47,076 nt of DNA from an uncultured Treponema sp. (lineage in GTDB: Bacteria > Spirochaetota > Spirochaetia > Treponematales > Treponemataceae). Every line of letters begins with the position of its first letter. Position 1 is the stretch's first letter. Shown piece by piece: positions 1-7,925 of this stretch. The position numbers and the translations under genes are program-made. The notes beneath the pieces are model-generated. The model was not told the DNA's origin. It did no database searches and saw only the letters and a program-made list of their open reading frames with translations. The stretch covers positions 1 through 47,076 of the forward strand of contig CAMJNC010000004.1 in the NCBI GenBank assembly GCA_946407195.1, in the 5' to 3' direction.

Positions 1-174
1 TAGCTTTTTTATCAACTCTCTTATGCTCTAAGTATAACCAAATGTTATTATTCTTCACAATTACGAACAAATTCCTCAAAACCTAACTCCTGAATTAAAT
101 GATTAAAAAAAATAATGCAAATTTTCTTAAATAATGATATTTTATAAGCAGCAATTGTAAAGGAGGTGCTAAAG

Positions 175-420
175 ATGCCTAAGGAATTAGCAGATGTTTA
201 CAATACGCTGACTCTTACTGCACAGCAAGAGGTTTATGATTTTGTGATGTATCTGATGCAAAAACAGGAAAAAGCCTCAGAAACAATGCATAAAGAAGTC
301 CGAAGACAAAAACGCTTGCAAGCACTTTCTGAATTCACGGGAAGCATGAAAAATACCTGGAAAGATGTAGAAGCTCTTGATTATCTAAAAGTCTTGAGAG
401 AGGAAAGAACTATTGGTTAA
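175..420 (+). CDS. DUF2281-type antitoxin-like protein
   Basis: A small, charged protein of 81 residues that opens with MPKELADVYNTLT and continues QQEVYDFVMYLM, the pattern of DUF2281-type (VapB-like) antitoxins that sit before PIN-domain toxins. The reading frame could begin at a GTG at 166, but a perfect AGGAGG at 161-166 lies 8 bases before the ATG at 175, so 175 is chosen. The frame ends in TTGGTTAA, and the TTG of that string is a plausible start for the PIN toxin, giving the translational coupling usual for such pairs. The toxin is broken (next entry), so this antitoxin is probably an orphan. It would bind and neutralise its toxin in the cytoplasm and may repress its own promoter. The family call rests on sequence pattern only. 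Confidence 0.65.
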   Translation: MPKELADVYNTLTLTAQQEVYDFVMYLMQKQEKASETMHKEVRRQKRLQALSEFTGSMKNTWKDVEALDYLKVLREERTIG

Positions 421-614
421 AAGAGTTTTTGTTGATACAAATCCATATATTTATCTTCTTGGTGAAATTGAGCCCTATTATAAGTGGTATTAAATTACCA
501 GATGCCTTGCAATTAGCTGCTGGAATTGAAAGTGATTGTGATGTTTTCCTTACAAATGATAAGCAGTTAAGGCAGGGGCAAGAGGTAAATGTTTTGTATT
601 TAGGGGATTTATAA
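413..614 (+). pseudogene. VapC-like PIN toxin, internally deleted
   Basis: The 5' piece, read from TTG 413, begins VKRVFVDTNPYIYLL, the N-terminal PIN strand with its first catalytic aspartate (VDTN), and stops at TAA 491-493. The 3' piece, in a different frame from about 486, reads GIKLPDALQLAAGIESDCDVFLTND, the C-terminal PIN core (PDAL...A...CD.FLTND) with the later acidic residues. An intact PIN protein is about 120-140 residues. Here roughly 70 residues between the two conserved blocks are missing and the frame is shifted at the junction near 482-493. A deletion therefore removed the middle of the gene. An intact VapC would be a Mg-dependent ribonuclease that cuts RNA; this one should be inactive. 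Confidence 0.7.
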
Positions 615-625
615 ATTATAATCCT

Positions 626-717
626 GGCAGTCCCTCGGCGGCGAAATCCGCCGCCTCCGGTTGCCTCGCAAGGTTGTTGAAACAACCACGCTCGCTGCTC
701 CATTGCCTACTGCAATC
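626..717. repeat. GC-rich multi-hairpin intergenic element
   Basis: A block much richer in G+C than its AT-rich surroundings lies between the broken PIN gene and the next promoter. It holds three inverted repeats: GGCGGC 637-642 with GCCGCC 650-655, GGTTGTT 672-678 with AACAACC 681-687 around a 2-base loop, and ATTGC 702-706 with GCAAT 712-716. The composition and stacked hairpins look like a dispersed non-coding repeat. It could also end transcription from the antitoxin side, though no clear U-tract follows. Whether it recurs in the genome cannot be seen here. Confidence 0.5.
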
Positions 718-733
718 AGTTACCCGTAATTTT

Positions 734-762
734 TTGACATCCATATTCTTTTATTATATAAT
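734..762 (+). promoter_or_regulatory. Sigma-70 promoter TTGACA-17-TATAAT
   Basis: A full consensus -35 TTGACA (734-739), a 17-base spacer and a full consensus -10 TATAAT (757-762). The start codon of the winged-helix gene is at 772, so transcription would begin about 2-4 bases before the ATG, leaving no room for a ribosome binding site. Confidence 0.85.
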
Positions 763-771
763 ATTCAGAAT

Positions 772-1299
772 ATGAACAAAGACATAGCAACCCTTCAGGT
801 AATTGCAGATACTTTGGACCAGAATCCTATGGCAAGTCAAAGGGCTCTGGCAGAAAATGCAGGCGTTTCTATAGGTCTCATGAATGCAATTCTCAAACGT
901 TTTGTAGAACGCGGCTGGATAATGCTTAAAAATGTAAACATACGCAAGCTTTCCTATGCTGTAACAGCAGAAGGTATTGCAGAACTCCGCACCCGCAGCC
1001 AGAACTTTGCTCGCCGCACCTTTGAACTTGCCAATAACTATAATGAAAAACTTCTTGCTCTTGTTTCACAGGCAAAAAACGAAGGCAAAAACGAAGTCTG
1101 GCTTTTTGGCAACAGCTATATCAAGTTTCTGCTCATCTATGCCTGCCAGACCTTGAATGTTAATTTTGTAGAAAAATCTCTTAAAAATTCTGTAGATAAA
1201 AATGCCTTTTGTATAATCGGTGAACTTAATGATGAAAAAGAAATTGAACGTTTGGAAAGGGAAGGGTGTTTGAATCTGCTGAATGTGGTGGGGGAGTAG
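772..1299 (+). CDS. Winged-helix transcriptional regulator heading the polysaccharide locus
   Basis: A protein of 175 residues. Residues 4-70 form a winged helix-turn-helix of MarR/wHTH type: a first helix (IATLQVIADTL), an HTH (ASQRALAENAGVSIGLMNAIL) and a wing (RGWIMLKNVNIRKLSYAVT...G). A charged linker helix follows, then a C-terminal alpha/beta domain with strands EVWLFGN and AFCIIGE that may bind a ligand or partner. It lies just upstream of the long polysaccharide operon and in the same direction, so control of that operon is a reasonable inference. The ATG at 772 is kept because the first helix starts at once after it; the next Met (829) would cut that helix. No Shine-Dalgarno sequence precedes it and the mRNA is probably leaderless. 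No clear terminator separates it from the operon. Confidence 0.75.
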   Translation: MNKDIATLQVIADTLDQNPMASQRALAENAGVSIGLMNAILKRFVERGWIMLKNVNIRKLSYAVTAEGIAELRTRSQNFARRTFELANNYNEKLLALVSQAKNEGKNEVWLFGNSYIKFLLIYACQTLNVNFVEKSLKNSVDKNAFCIIGELNDEKEIERLEREGCLNLLNVVGE

Positions 1300-1345
1300 G
1301 AGACTTTTTTGACATTATTGCAATATTGTTAAAAATTGAACTCAA

Positions 1346-1374
1346 TTGACATATGACTAAAAACAATTTTAAAT
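1346..1374 (+). promoter_or_regulatory. Probable promoter of the polysaccharide operon
   Basis: TTGACA at 1346-1351 and TTAAAT at 1369-1374 are 17 bases apart. A second, perfect TATAAT lies at 1384-1389 but has no -35 at a proper distance (TTGACA is 32 bases away), so two alternative starts are possible. The first gene follows at 1420 with TGGAG at 1406-1410. Confidence 0.5.
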
Positions 1375-1419
1375 TGAATATATTATAATAGAATGAAATT
1401 ATAACTGGAGAATATAAAT

Positions 1420-3255
1420 ATGCAAGCACTAATGTTAGCCGCAGGAATGGGAAAACGATTAGGCAGATATACACAAAATGGCACTAAGTGCATGGTACAA
1501 GTAAATGGTAAAGCTCTTATAGAATACGCTATTGAAGCTTTAATAAAAGCTGGAATAAAAAAGTTTATACTTGTTGTTGGCTACAGAAGTAATGTGTTAA
1601 AAAATTTTATTTCCGAGAAATTTGATGAATCCAAATTAAATGGAATGGAAATTGAATATATTGAAAATCCTATTTTTGATAAAACCAATAACATTTATTC
1701 TTTATGGCTTGCAAAAGACAGATTGATTAATGATGATACTCTTCTTTTAGAAAGTGATATTATTTTTGATGATAAAATTCTAGATGATATTATTAAGAGT
1801 CCGGATAAAGATCTGGCTATGGTCTCCCTTTTTGAACCATGGATGGATGGTACATGTACTTTAATGGATTCTGATAAAAATATTGTTGGAATGCTTGATA
1901 AGACTCATTTTAATTGGGCTGATATAGGAAGTTATTATAAAACTGTAAATATTTATAAGCTTTCAAAAGAGTTTTCAAAACAATATTATATACCATTTTT
2001 GGAAGCTTACCAAACAGCATTTGGAAAAAATGAATACTACGAAACAGTTTTAAAAGTTCTGACATTACTTGATTCAAAAAAAATAAAAGGTTTTGAAGTT
2101 CGTGGCGACCAATGGTATGAAATAGATGACCCTGCAGATTTAGCGATTGCAGAAACAAGATTTGCCCCTGTCACTGAAAAACTTAGAATGATGGAAAACA
2201 GATATGGAGGATACTGGAGATTCCCACAGATTAAAGATTTTTGTTATCTTGTAAATCCTTTCTTTCCTCCTAAAAAGCTGGTTGAAGAAATAAAGAGCAG
2301 TTTTGAAGTTTTAATGAGAGCATACCCTAGTGGGGCAAGGCAACAAAACTTGCTTGCCGGTAAAATTTTTAATGTGTTACCTGATCATATAGTCGTAGGT
2401 AATGGTGCTGCAGAATTGATTAATTCATTTTGCCGCATGGTAACAGGAAAAACTGCAATCCCTTATCCTACATTTAATGAATATCCGGCAAGATTTTGTA
2501 ATTCAGAGACTGTTCCAATTCCTGTAAATTCAAATACATTTGAGTATTCTGTTTCTGATATAATGAATGTAGTTGATTCAAAAAATGCTAATAATGTTCT
2601 TTTGATAAATCCTGATAATCCTACTGGTCATTTTTTGAAAAAAGATGACGTCCTATTGTTATTAGTTGAACTTAAAAAACGTAATGTTCAGTTAATATTT
2701 GATGAATCTTTTATTGATTTTGCAGAGCCTGAAATCCGTTATACTTTGATAGATGAAGATATTATTGAAAAATATCCTAACCTTGTAATCTTAAAATCTA
2801 TAAGTAAGAGTTATGGTGTTCCTGGATTTAGACTTGGTGTACTTGTTAATTCAAATAAGGATATTATTAAGGAAGTTATAAAAAACAATTCAATCTGGAA
2901 TATTAATTCTTTTGGAGAATACTTCTTACAAATTTTTGATAAATATAAATCAAGCTATAAAGAATCATGTAATTTACTGGCAGAAGAAAGAAAAAGATAT
3001 GCTCAAAAACTTTCTGAAATACCAGGTATAAAAGTTTACCCAAGTCAGGCAAATTATATACTTTGTGAATATTCTGGAAAGATGAGTGTTACAGAGCTCA
3101 CAGAAAAACTCTTAGAAAATCACAATTGTCTTGTAAAAAATCTGGTACGAAAAATACCTTTTGAAGGTAAGAACTTCATGAGGCTTGCCGTAATTGAACC
3201 TAAAAATAATGATATATTGGTTGAAGCTATTAGGCAGGAAGTTTTGTCCAAATAA
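1420..3255 (+). CDS. Fused nucleotidyltransferase (CTP type) and PLP aminotransferase/decarboxylase
   Basis: Two enzymes in one chain of 611 residues. Residues 1-245 are a LicC/PntC-type nucleotidyltransferase, with the loop LAAGMGKRLGRYT (6-18), K23, and a metal-binding aspartate at D113 (ESDIIF). Residues 265-611 are a fold-type I PLP enzyme of the HisC/CobD branch, with NPDNPTG at 397-403, D428 (DESF), the Schiff-base lysine K463 in SISKSYG, and a FRLG arginine just after. Known relatives include CTP:phosphocholine and CTP:2-aminoethylphosphonate cytidylyltransferases, some fused to aminotransferases, and PLP decarboxylases that turn phosphoserine or phosphothreonine into aminoalcohol phosphates. 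The fusion may therefore make an aminoalkyl phosphate and activate it as a CDP derivative. A LicD transferase three genes downstream supports that. No PepM or Ppd gene is present, so a phosphonate route lacks local support. Confidence 0.8.
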   Translation: MQALMLAAGMGKRLGRYTQNGTKCMVQVNGKALIEYAIEALIKAGIKKFILVVGYRSNVLKNFISEKFDESKLNGMEIEYIENPIFDKTNNIYSLWLAKDRLINDDTLLLESDIIFDDKILDDIIKSPDKDLAMVSLFEPWMDGTCTLMDSDKNIVGMLDKTHFNWADIGSYYKTVNIYKLSKEFSKQYYIPFLEAYQTAFGKNEYYETVLKVLTLLDSKKIKGFEVRGDQWYEIDDPADLAIAETRFAPVTEKLRMMENRYGGYWRFPQIKDFCYLVNPFFPPKKLVEEIKSSFEVLMRAYPSGARQQNLLAGKIFNVLPDHIVVGNGAAELINSFCRMVTGKTAIPYPTFNEYPARFCNSETVPIPVNSNTFEYSVSDIMNVVDSKNANNVLLINPDNPTGHFLKKDDVLLLLVELKKRNVQLIFDESFIDFAEPEIRYTLIDEDIIEKYPNLVILKSISKSYGVPGFRLGVLVNSNKDIIKEVIKNNSIWNINSFGEYFLQIFDKYKSSYKESCNLLAEERKRYAQKLSEIPGIKVYPSQANYILCEYSGKMSVTELTEKLLENHNCLVKNLVRKIPFEGKNFMRLAVIEPKNNDILVEAIRQEVLSK

Positions 3256-3291
3256 AAAATGTAAACATAAATAAGGACTTGTAATAAAAGA

Positions 3292-4824
3292 ATGAAAAGT
3301 CAACTAAAATCCGGTGCGATATTAACATATATAACACTTCTACTTGGTAATGCCATTGCATTGGTTTATACACCTTTCATGCTTAGATCTTTAGGTCAGA
3401 GTGAATATGGGTTGTTTAGTTTGGCAAATGCAGTTGTCGGCTATTTGACTGTTCTTGACTTTGGCTTTGGAAGTGCTACTATTAGATATACAGCAAAATA
3501 TAATGCGGAAGGCCAAAATGAAAAAACTCAGTCCATGTATGGCATGTTTATATTTCTTTATGGGTTTATTGGACTTATAACACTTGTAATAGGATTCATT
3601 CTTTCTTTTTTTGCATATAACTTATTTGCAAAAGGATTAACAGCTGATGAAATAAAAACTGTAAGAGTATTATTAATTCTAGCTACTGTAAATCTTGCAG
3701 TTTCATTTCCTTTTGGCGTTTTTACATCAATTATTACAGCTTATGAAAAATTTGTTTTTTTAAAAATTGTTTCATTAATAAGACTGATAGTAAATCCTGT
3801 TGTATTCATTCCAGTATTATTATTGGGATATAAATCTATAGGTTTAATTATTGCTTCTTCAGTTTTAAACTTTATTTTTTTAGTAATTAATCTTATTTAT
3901 TGTTTTACTAAGTTACACATTAAAATTATTTTTAAGCATTTTGACTGGGCTTTATTAAAAGAAATTGTAAGTTATTCTGTCTGGATTTTTGTTGGAAGTA
4001 TTGTAAGCCAACTCTGGTGGAATGCAGGTCAGTTTTTACTAGGAATTTATACATCTTCTGTTGCTATTGCAATTTATAGTGTTTCAATGCAATTTAAATC
4101 ATATTTTGAATCTTTTGCTACAGCTATAAGTGGAGTTTTTTTGCCACGTATGACAAAAATGGTAGCTAATGAAGCTACTGATGAAGAGTTTTCAGAATAT
4201 TTTATAAGAGTAGGAAGACTTCAATATATCATTATTGCACTAATAACAAGTGGTTTTATTTTATTTGGAAAACAGTTTATATCTATCTGGGCCGGAGAAA
4301 ATTATACACAAGCATTCTATGTAACTTTAATTATTTTTATTCCACTTTCATTAGTTGATACCCAGACATTAGGAATTACGATCCTACAAGCAAAAAACAA
4401 ACATAAATTTAGATCTTTAGTATATCTGGGAGTTGTAATTTTTTGTATTGCAATCAGTATCCCGTTTATAAAAGTATATGGCGTATTTGGATGTACTTTT
4501 GCAACTGCAGCCGCTCTTACTATTGGTAATCTATTTATTATGAATTGGTATTATCGGAAGAAAATTGGAATAAATATAAAGAAGTATTGGCTAGAATTAT
4601 TAAAAATGACACCTGGGGTTTTTATTATAAGTATAATAACTTTTATATGTTTAAAGTTTTTACCAGAAATGAATTCCTATAAAAATTTATTACCTTCAAT
4701 ATTAATTTACTGTATATTATATTTTATTTTTTTATTTTTATTCAGTTTTAATAAATATGAAAAAGGCTTAGTAAAAAATATCATTTTAAAATTCAAACCT
4801 ACTCAGGAGAACAAAAATGATTAA
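3292..4824 (+). CDS. Wzx-like polysaccharide flippase (first of two)
   Basis: A polytopic membrane protein of 510 residues with about 12-14 hydrophobic segments, of the MATE/MVF-like oligosaccharide flippase superfamily. The start matches the family: ILTYITLLLGNAIALVYTPFMLRSLGQSEYGLFSLANAVVGY is cut here to its signature LGQSEYGLFSL, followed by VLDFGFGSATIRY. Such proteins move undecaprenyl-linked repeat units from the cytoplasmic to the outer face of the inner membrane. The gene follows the fusion enzyme by 36 bases and overlaps the dehydrogenase gene by 8 bases, so it belongs to the same mRNA. Codon use is strongly AT-biased, like its neighbours. The other flippase gene, at 19392, is only distantly similar. 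Confidence 0.85.
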   Translation: MKSQLKSGAILTYITLLLGNAIALVYTPFMLRSLGQSEYGLFSLANAVVGYLTVLDFGFGSATIRYTAKYNAEGQNEKTQSMYGMFIFLYGFIGLITLVIGFILSFFAYNLFAKGLTADEIKTVRVLLILATVNLAVSFPFGVFTSIITAYEKFVFLKIVSLIRLIVNPVVFIPVLLLGYKSIGLIIASSVLNFIFLVINLIYCFTKLHIKIIFKHFDWALLKEIVSYSVWIFVGSIVSQLWWNAGQFLLGIYTSSVAIAIYSVSMQFKSYFESFATAISGVFLPRMTKMVANEATDEEFSEYFIRVGRLQYIIIALITSGFILFGKQFISIWAGENYTQAFYVTLIIFIPLSLVDTQTLGITILQAKNKHKFRSLVYLGVVIFCIAISIPFIKVYGVFGCTFATAAALTIGNLFIMNWYYRKKIGINIKKYWLELLKMTPGVFIISIITFICLKFLPEMNSYKNLLPSILIYCILYFIFLFLFSFNKYEKGLVKNIILKFKPTQENKND

Positions 4825-5935
4825 CATTAACAAAATTTGTGTAGTAGGAGCTGGAAATGTTGGAGTAGCTGCAGCTGTTGATATATATAATGCTACTCAA
4901 AAAGAAGTTATTCTGCACACTTCAAAAGCAAATAATCTCAATTCAAGTTTTACAAAAATTGATACTGACAACAATATAATAAGAAAAGCAAATATTCAGG
5001 TAACAGATAACTATGATATTAGTATGAACAATACAGATTTGATCATAATAACTGTTCCTACTTTTGTTATGAAACCAGTAATTGAAAATATATCAAAATA
5101 CAATCCAAAAATTGTTTTGTTTATTCCTGGTTTTGGAAGTAAAGAATTTTTTTGCCAAAAGCTTATTAGTAAAGAGTGTATTATTGCAGGATTAAGTAGA
5201 AGTCCTTATATTTGTAGACTTAAGGATCCTCAAACTGTTAATGCCTCAAAGAAAAAGGAATTACAAGTTGCAACAGTAAATAAATGTGATGATATTGATT
5301 TAATATTGTCAGAATTATTTGAAATACCTGTTATAAAATATCCAAATTATCTTGTTGTTTCTTTTACTCCTTCAAATCCAATTTTACATACAGCACGGTT
5401 GTATTCAATGTTTAAAGATTCGGATTTTTATACTAAATTTCCTAATATGATTAAGTTTTATGGAGAATGGACAGATTTTTCTTCAGAGATTTTAATAAAA
5501 ATGGATGAGGAACTTAATCAAATTATAAAAAAGCTTTCCAATATTGATTTATCTATGCATGTCAATTTAAGAGATTATTATGAATCACAAAGTATAGAAG
5601 AAATGACAAAAAAAATTGCAACTATAAAAAGCTGGCATAACATAGATTCTCCAATGATTAAAAAAGATGATTATTATCTTATTGATAAGAATTCAAGATA
5701 TTTTATTGAAGATTTTACTTTTGGCTTATGTAATTTAAAAGGGTTTGCTGAAATTGTAGGAATAGAAACACCTACAATGGATATTGTGTTAAAATGGTAT
5801 CAGAAAATCAGTAAAATTGAATTATTCAATAAATATAACGAATTTAAGGGAACTGGTCTTGAAAATAGTGGAATCCCTCAAAACTTTGGAATAAATACAA
5901 TTGAAGATATAGAAAAATTTTATATAGGAGAATGA
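4817..5935 (+). CDS. Opine-type dehydrogenase (octopine/CENDH family)
   Basis: A protein of 372 residues. The N-terminal Rossmann domain opens with ICVVGAGNVGVAAAVDI, a dinucleotide-binding GxGxxG. The C-terminal helical domain carries the opine dehydrogenase marks: NPILHTARLY with H191, and RYFIEDFTFGL with D299, which match in order and context the catalytic His and Asp of octopine dehydrogenase and N-(1-carboxyethyl)-norvaline dehydrogenase. The family joins the amine of an amino acid or amine to a 2-oxo acid such as pyruvate by NAD(P)H-dependent reduction, giving N-(1-carboxyalkyl) compounds. The placement is unusual: it overlaps the flippase gene by 8 bases and the LicD gene by 4, in a polysaccharide operon. 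The likely substrate is therefore an aminoalcohol, its phosphate, or a sugar amine used to decorate the glycan. Family confidence is good; the substrate is inferred. Confidence 0.75.
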   Translation: MININKICVVGAGNVGVAAAVDIYNATQKEVILHTSKANNLNSSFTKIDTDNNIIRKANIQVTDNYDISMNNTDLIIITVPTFVMKPVIENISKYNPKIVLFIPGFGSKEFFCQKLISKECIIAGLSRSPYICRLKDPQTVNASKKKELQVATVNKCDDIDLILSELFEIPVIKYPNYLVVSFTPSNPILHTARLYSMFKDSDFYTKFPNMIKFYGEWTDFSSEILIKMDEELNQIIKKLSNIDLSMHVNLRDYYESQSIEEMTKKIATIKSWHNIDSPMIKKDDYYLIDKNSRYFIEDFTFGLCNLKGFAEIVGIETPTMDIVLKWYQKISKIELFNKYNEFKGTGLENSGIPQNFGINTIEDIEKFYIGE

Positions 5936-6804
5936 ATTTGAAGTTTACTAGAAAAATAAAAATTAAAGAAGGTTATAAAGAAATAACAACCAGTGAAATA
6001 AAAAACAAGGAACTTGAAATTTTAAAATATATAGCAAATTTTTGCGAACAAAATGATATTAATTATGTATTATCTGATGGCTCTCTTATTGGTGCTGTTA
6101 GACATAAAGGTTTTATCCCTTGGGATTTAGATATTGATATAAGTATGCTTCGCGAAGATTATGATAAGTTCTTTCAACTATGGAAAGATACAGAAGATTA
6201 CTCTTTACTTGCTATTAAAAATGAACCAAAATCAGCTCTTTCTTTTATAAAAGTTGTTGATAATAATACAATCTGTTTTGAAAATGGATTAAAAACCATA
6301 AAAGGTGGATTATGGGTAGATGTTTTCCCTTTGGATCCAATACCAGATAATCCTAATGAAGCTGCAAAGCATTTTAATAGATGTGTAGAACTATATGATA
6401 GTTACAACAGAGCCTATTGGCCTACTCGATTCAATTTTATACAAAAAATAGCGTTTCATGTTGTCTGGGCTTTTAGAAGAAAAGACATATCTTTATTATG
6501 GGAATCCGTTTTAAAAAGATACAAAAAGCTTTTAAATGAAGCAACTAAATATTCTACTGATAATAATAATGTAGTAAACAAGATGATAATAGCAATTCGT
6601 CCAGAAAGCCGTAAATTTGGGTTCCCCAAAACTTGTTTAACAAATTGGCAATATATACAATTTGAAAATTACAGTTTTCGAATACCAACAGATTATGATT
6701 CTATGCTAAAATGCTATTATGGAAATTATATGGAATTACCTCCTGAAGAAAAAAGAGTTGATCATCATATTTTACGAGCATTTACAATTGAGGAGACAAA
6801 TTAA
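5932..6804 (+). CDS. LicD-family phosphotransferase (nucleotidyltransferase fold)
   Basis: A protein of 290 residues whose signature, LSDGSLIGAVRHKGFIPWD followed by LDIDISM, is that of LicD proteins, with the metal-binding acidic cluster D65, D67 and D69. LicD enzymes transfer phosphocholine or a similar substituted phosphate from a CDP donor to a sugar of teichoic acid, LPS or capsule, at the cytoplasmic face. The gene starts at the ATGA overlap with the dehydrogenase and ends sharing one base with wecB, so expression is tightly coupled. Together with the CTP-type transferase at the head of the operon it gives donor synthesis plus transfer. The donor may be a CDP-aminoalcohol modified by the adjacent dehydrogenase. 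Confidence 0.85.
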   Translation: MNLKFTRKIKIKEGYKEITTSEIKNKELEILKYIANFCEQNDINYVLSDGSLIGAVRHKGFIPWDLDIDISMLREDYDKFFQLWKDTEDYSLLAIKNEPKSALSFIKVVDNNTICFENGLKTIKGGLWVDVFPLDPIPDNPNEAAKHFNRCVELYDSYNRAYWPTRFNFIQKIAFHVVWAFRRKDISLLWESVLKRYKKLLNEATKYSTDNNNVVNKMIIAIRPESRKFGFPKTCLTNWQYIQFENYSFRIPTDYDSMLKCYYGNYMELPPEEKRVDHHILRAFTIEETN

Positions 6805-7922
6805 TGAAAAAGATTCTATTTATTTATGGTACTCGACCTGAAGCTATAAAAATGGCTCCGCTTATAAAAGAGTTCCAAAAGCATCCGGAAATCTTTAAAG
6901 TTGTAGTATGTCTGACTGGTCAACATCGACAAATGTTGGATCAAATAAATTCATTCTTCGGAATAAAAGGTGATTATGATTTGAATCTTATGAAACCTAA
7001 TCAGACTCTTTTTGATATTGTTTCTGGCTGTTTGCTTGGCTTGAAAGACATTTTGACTAATGAAAAGCCTGATTTAGTTTTCGTACAAGGTGATACTTCT
7101 ACTGTTCTTGCAGGTGCTATGGCTGCTTATTTCTGTAAAATCCCTATAGCACATCTTGAAGCTGGTCTTAGAAGTGGAGATAAGTATTCACCGTTCCCAG
7201 AAGAAGGAAACAGAATTCTTACCGGACACATTGCAGACTGGCATTTCGCACCGACAGATAGAGCTGTAGAAAATTTGAAATCAGAAGGTGTAACTCAAAA
7301 TGTCTGTAAGGTTGGAAATACAGTAATTGATGCACTTCACTTAGGATTAAATTTGATAAAAGAGTCTGATGAAAGTGTCTATAAAAACTATTTTACTTTC
7401 CTAGATTTTTCAAAGAAAATAATTCTTGTAACTGGACATAGACGAGAAAGCTTTGGAGATGGTTTTGAACACATCTGTAAAGCAATTGCATATATAGCAG
7501 ATAATCATCCTGATGTGCAGTTAGTATATCCTATGCATTTTAATCCAAATGTAAGAGAACCTGTAATGAAATATCTTTCTGAAAAATCGAATGTTCATTT
7601 AATTGAACCTCTCGATTATCCATATTTAATCTGGCTTATGGAGAAGTGTTCCTTTATTCTTACAGATTCAGGAGGAATTCAGGAAGAAGCTCCCGCACTT
7701 GGAAAACCTGTACTTGTAATGCGTAATGTGACAGAGCGTCAAGAGGGTGTTGAAGCAGGAACTGCGAAGCTTGTTGGAACAGATTATAATGTGATTATTG
7801 ATAATGTAGAACTTTTGCTTAACAATGAAGACGAATATGCAAAAATGGCTAATGCTGTAAATCCTTATGGTGATGGTAGTACAAGTAAACAGATTGTTCA
7901 AATATTAAAGGAGAAAATTTAG
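6804..7922 (+). CDS. wecB: UDP-N-acetylglucosamine 2-epimerase (non-hydrolysing)
   Basis: At 372 residues it has the normal WecB length and all the usual blocks: GTRPEAIKMAPLI at the N-terminus, HLEAGLRSG, FPEEGNR, TGHRRESFG, PMHFNPNVR and TDSGGIQEEAPALGKP. The enzyme interconverts UDP-GlcNAc and UDP-ManNAc in the cytoplasm through a 2-acetamidoglucal intermediate. That predicts ManNAc, or ManNAcA if a dehydrogenase exists elsewhere, in this polysaccharide; no WecC-type dehydrogenase lies in the window. The start shares its A with the licD stop (TAATG). It is the best conserved gene of the locus. Confidence in the product is high. Confidence 0.95.
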   Translation: MKKILFIYGTRPEAIKMAPLIKEFQKHPEIFKVVVCLTGQHRQMLDQINSFFGIKGDYDLNLMKPNQTLFDIVSGCLLGLKDILTNEKPDLVFVQGDTSTVLAGAMAAYFCKIPIAHLEAGLRSGDKYSPFPEEGNRILTGHIADWHFAPTDRAVENLKSEGVTQNVCKVGNTVIDALHLGLNLIKESDESVYKNYFTFLDFSKKIILVTGHRRESFGDGFEHICKAIAYIADNHPDVQLVYPMHFNPNVREPVMKYLSEKSNVHLIEPLDYPYLIWLMEKCSFILTDSGGIQEEAPALGKPVLVMRNVTERQEGVEAGTAKLVGTDYNVIIDNVELLLNNEDEYAKMANAVNPYGDGSTSKQIVQILKEKI

Positions 7923-7925
7923 GAA

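Noticed and set aside
1..174. Search for a gene or RNA at the left edge
   Set aside because: The stretch is AT-rich with stops in all frames; only the ribosome binding site at 161-166 is evident.
410..703. Minus-strand open frame of 97 codons across the broken toxin and GC-rich element
   Set aside because: It reads through hairpin DNA and the antisense of PIN sequence, has no ribosome binding site and no family pattern.
1346..1389. TTGACA paired with the perfect TATAAT at 1384
   Set aside because: The spacer would be 32 bases, far beyond what sigma-70 accepts; TTAAAT at 17 bases is the better partner.
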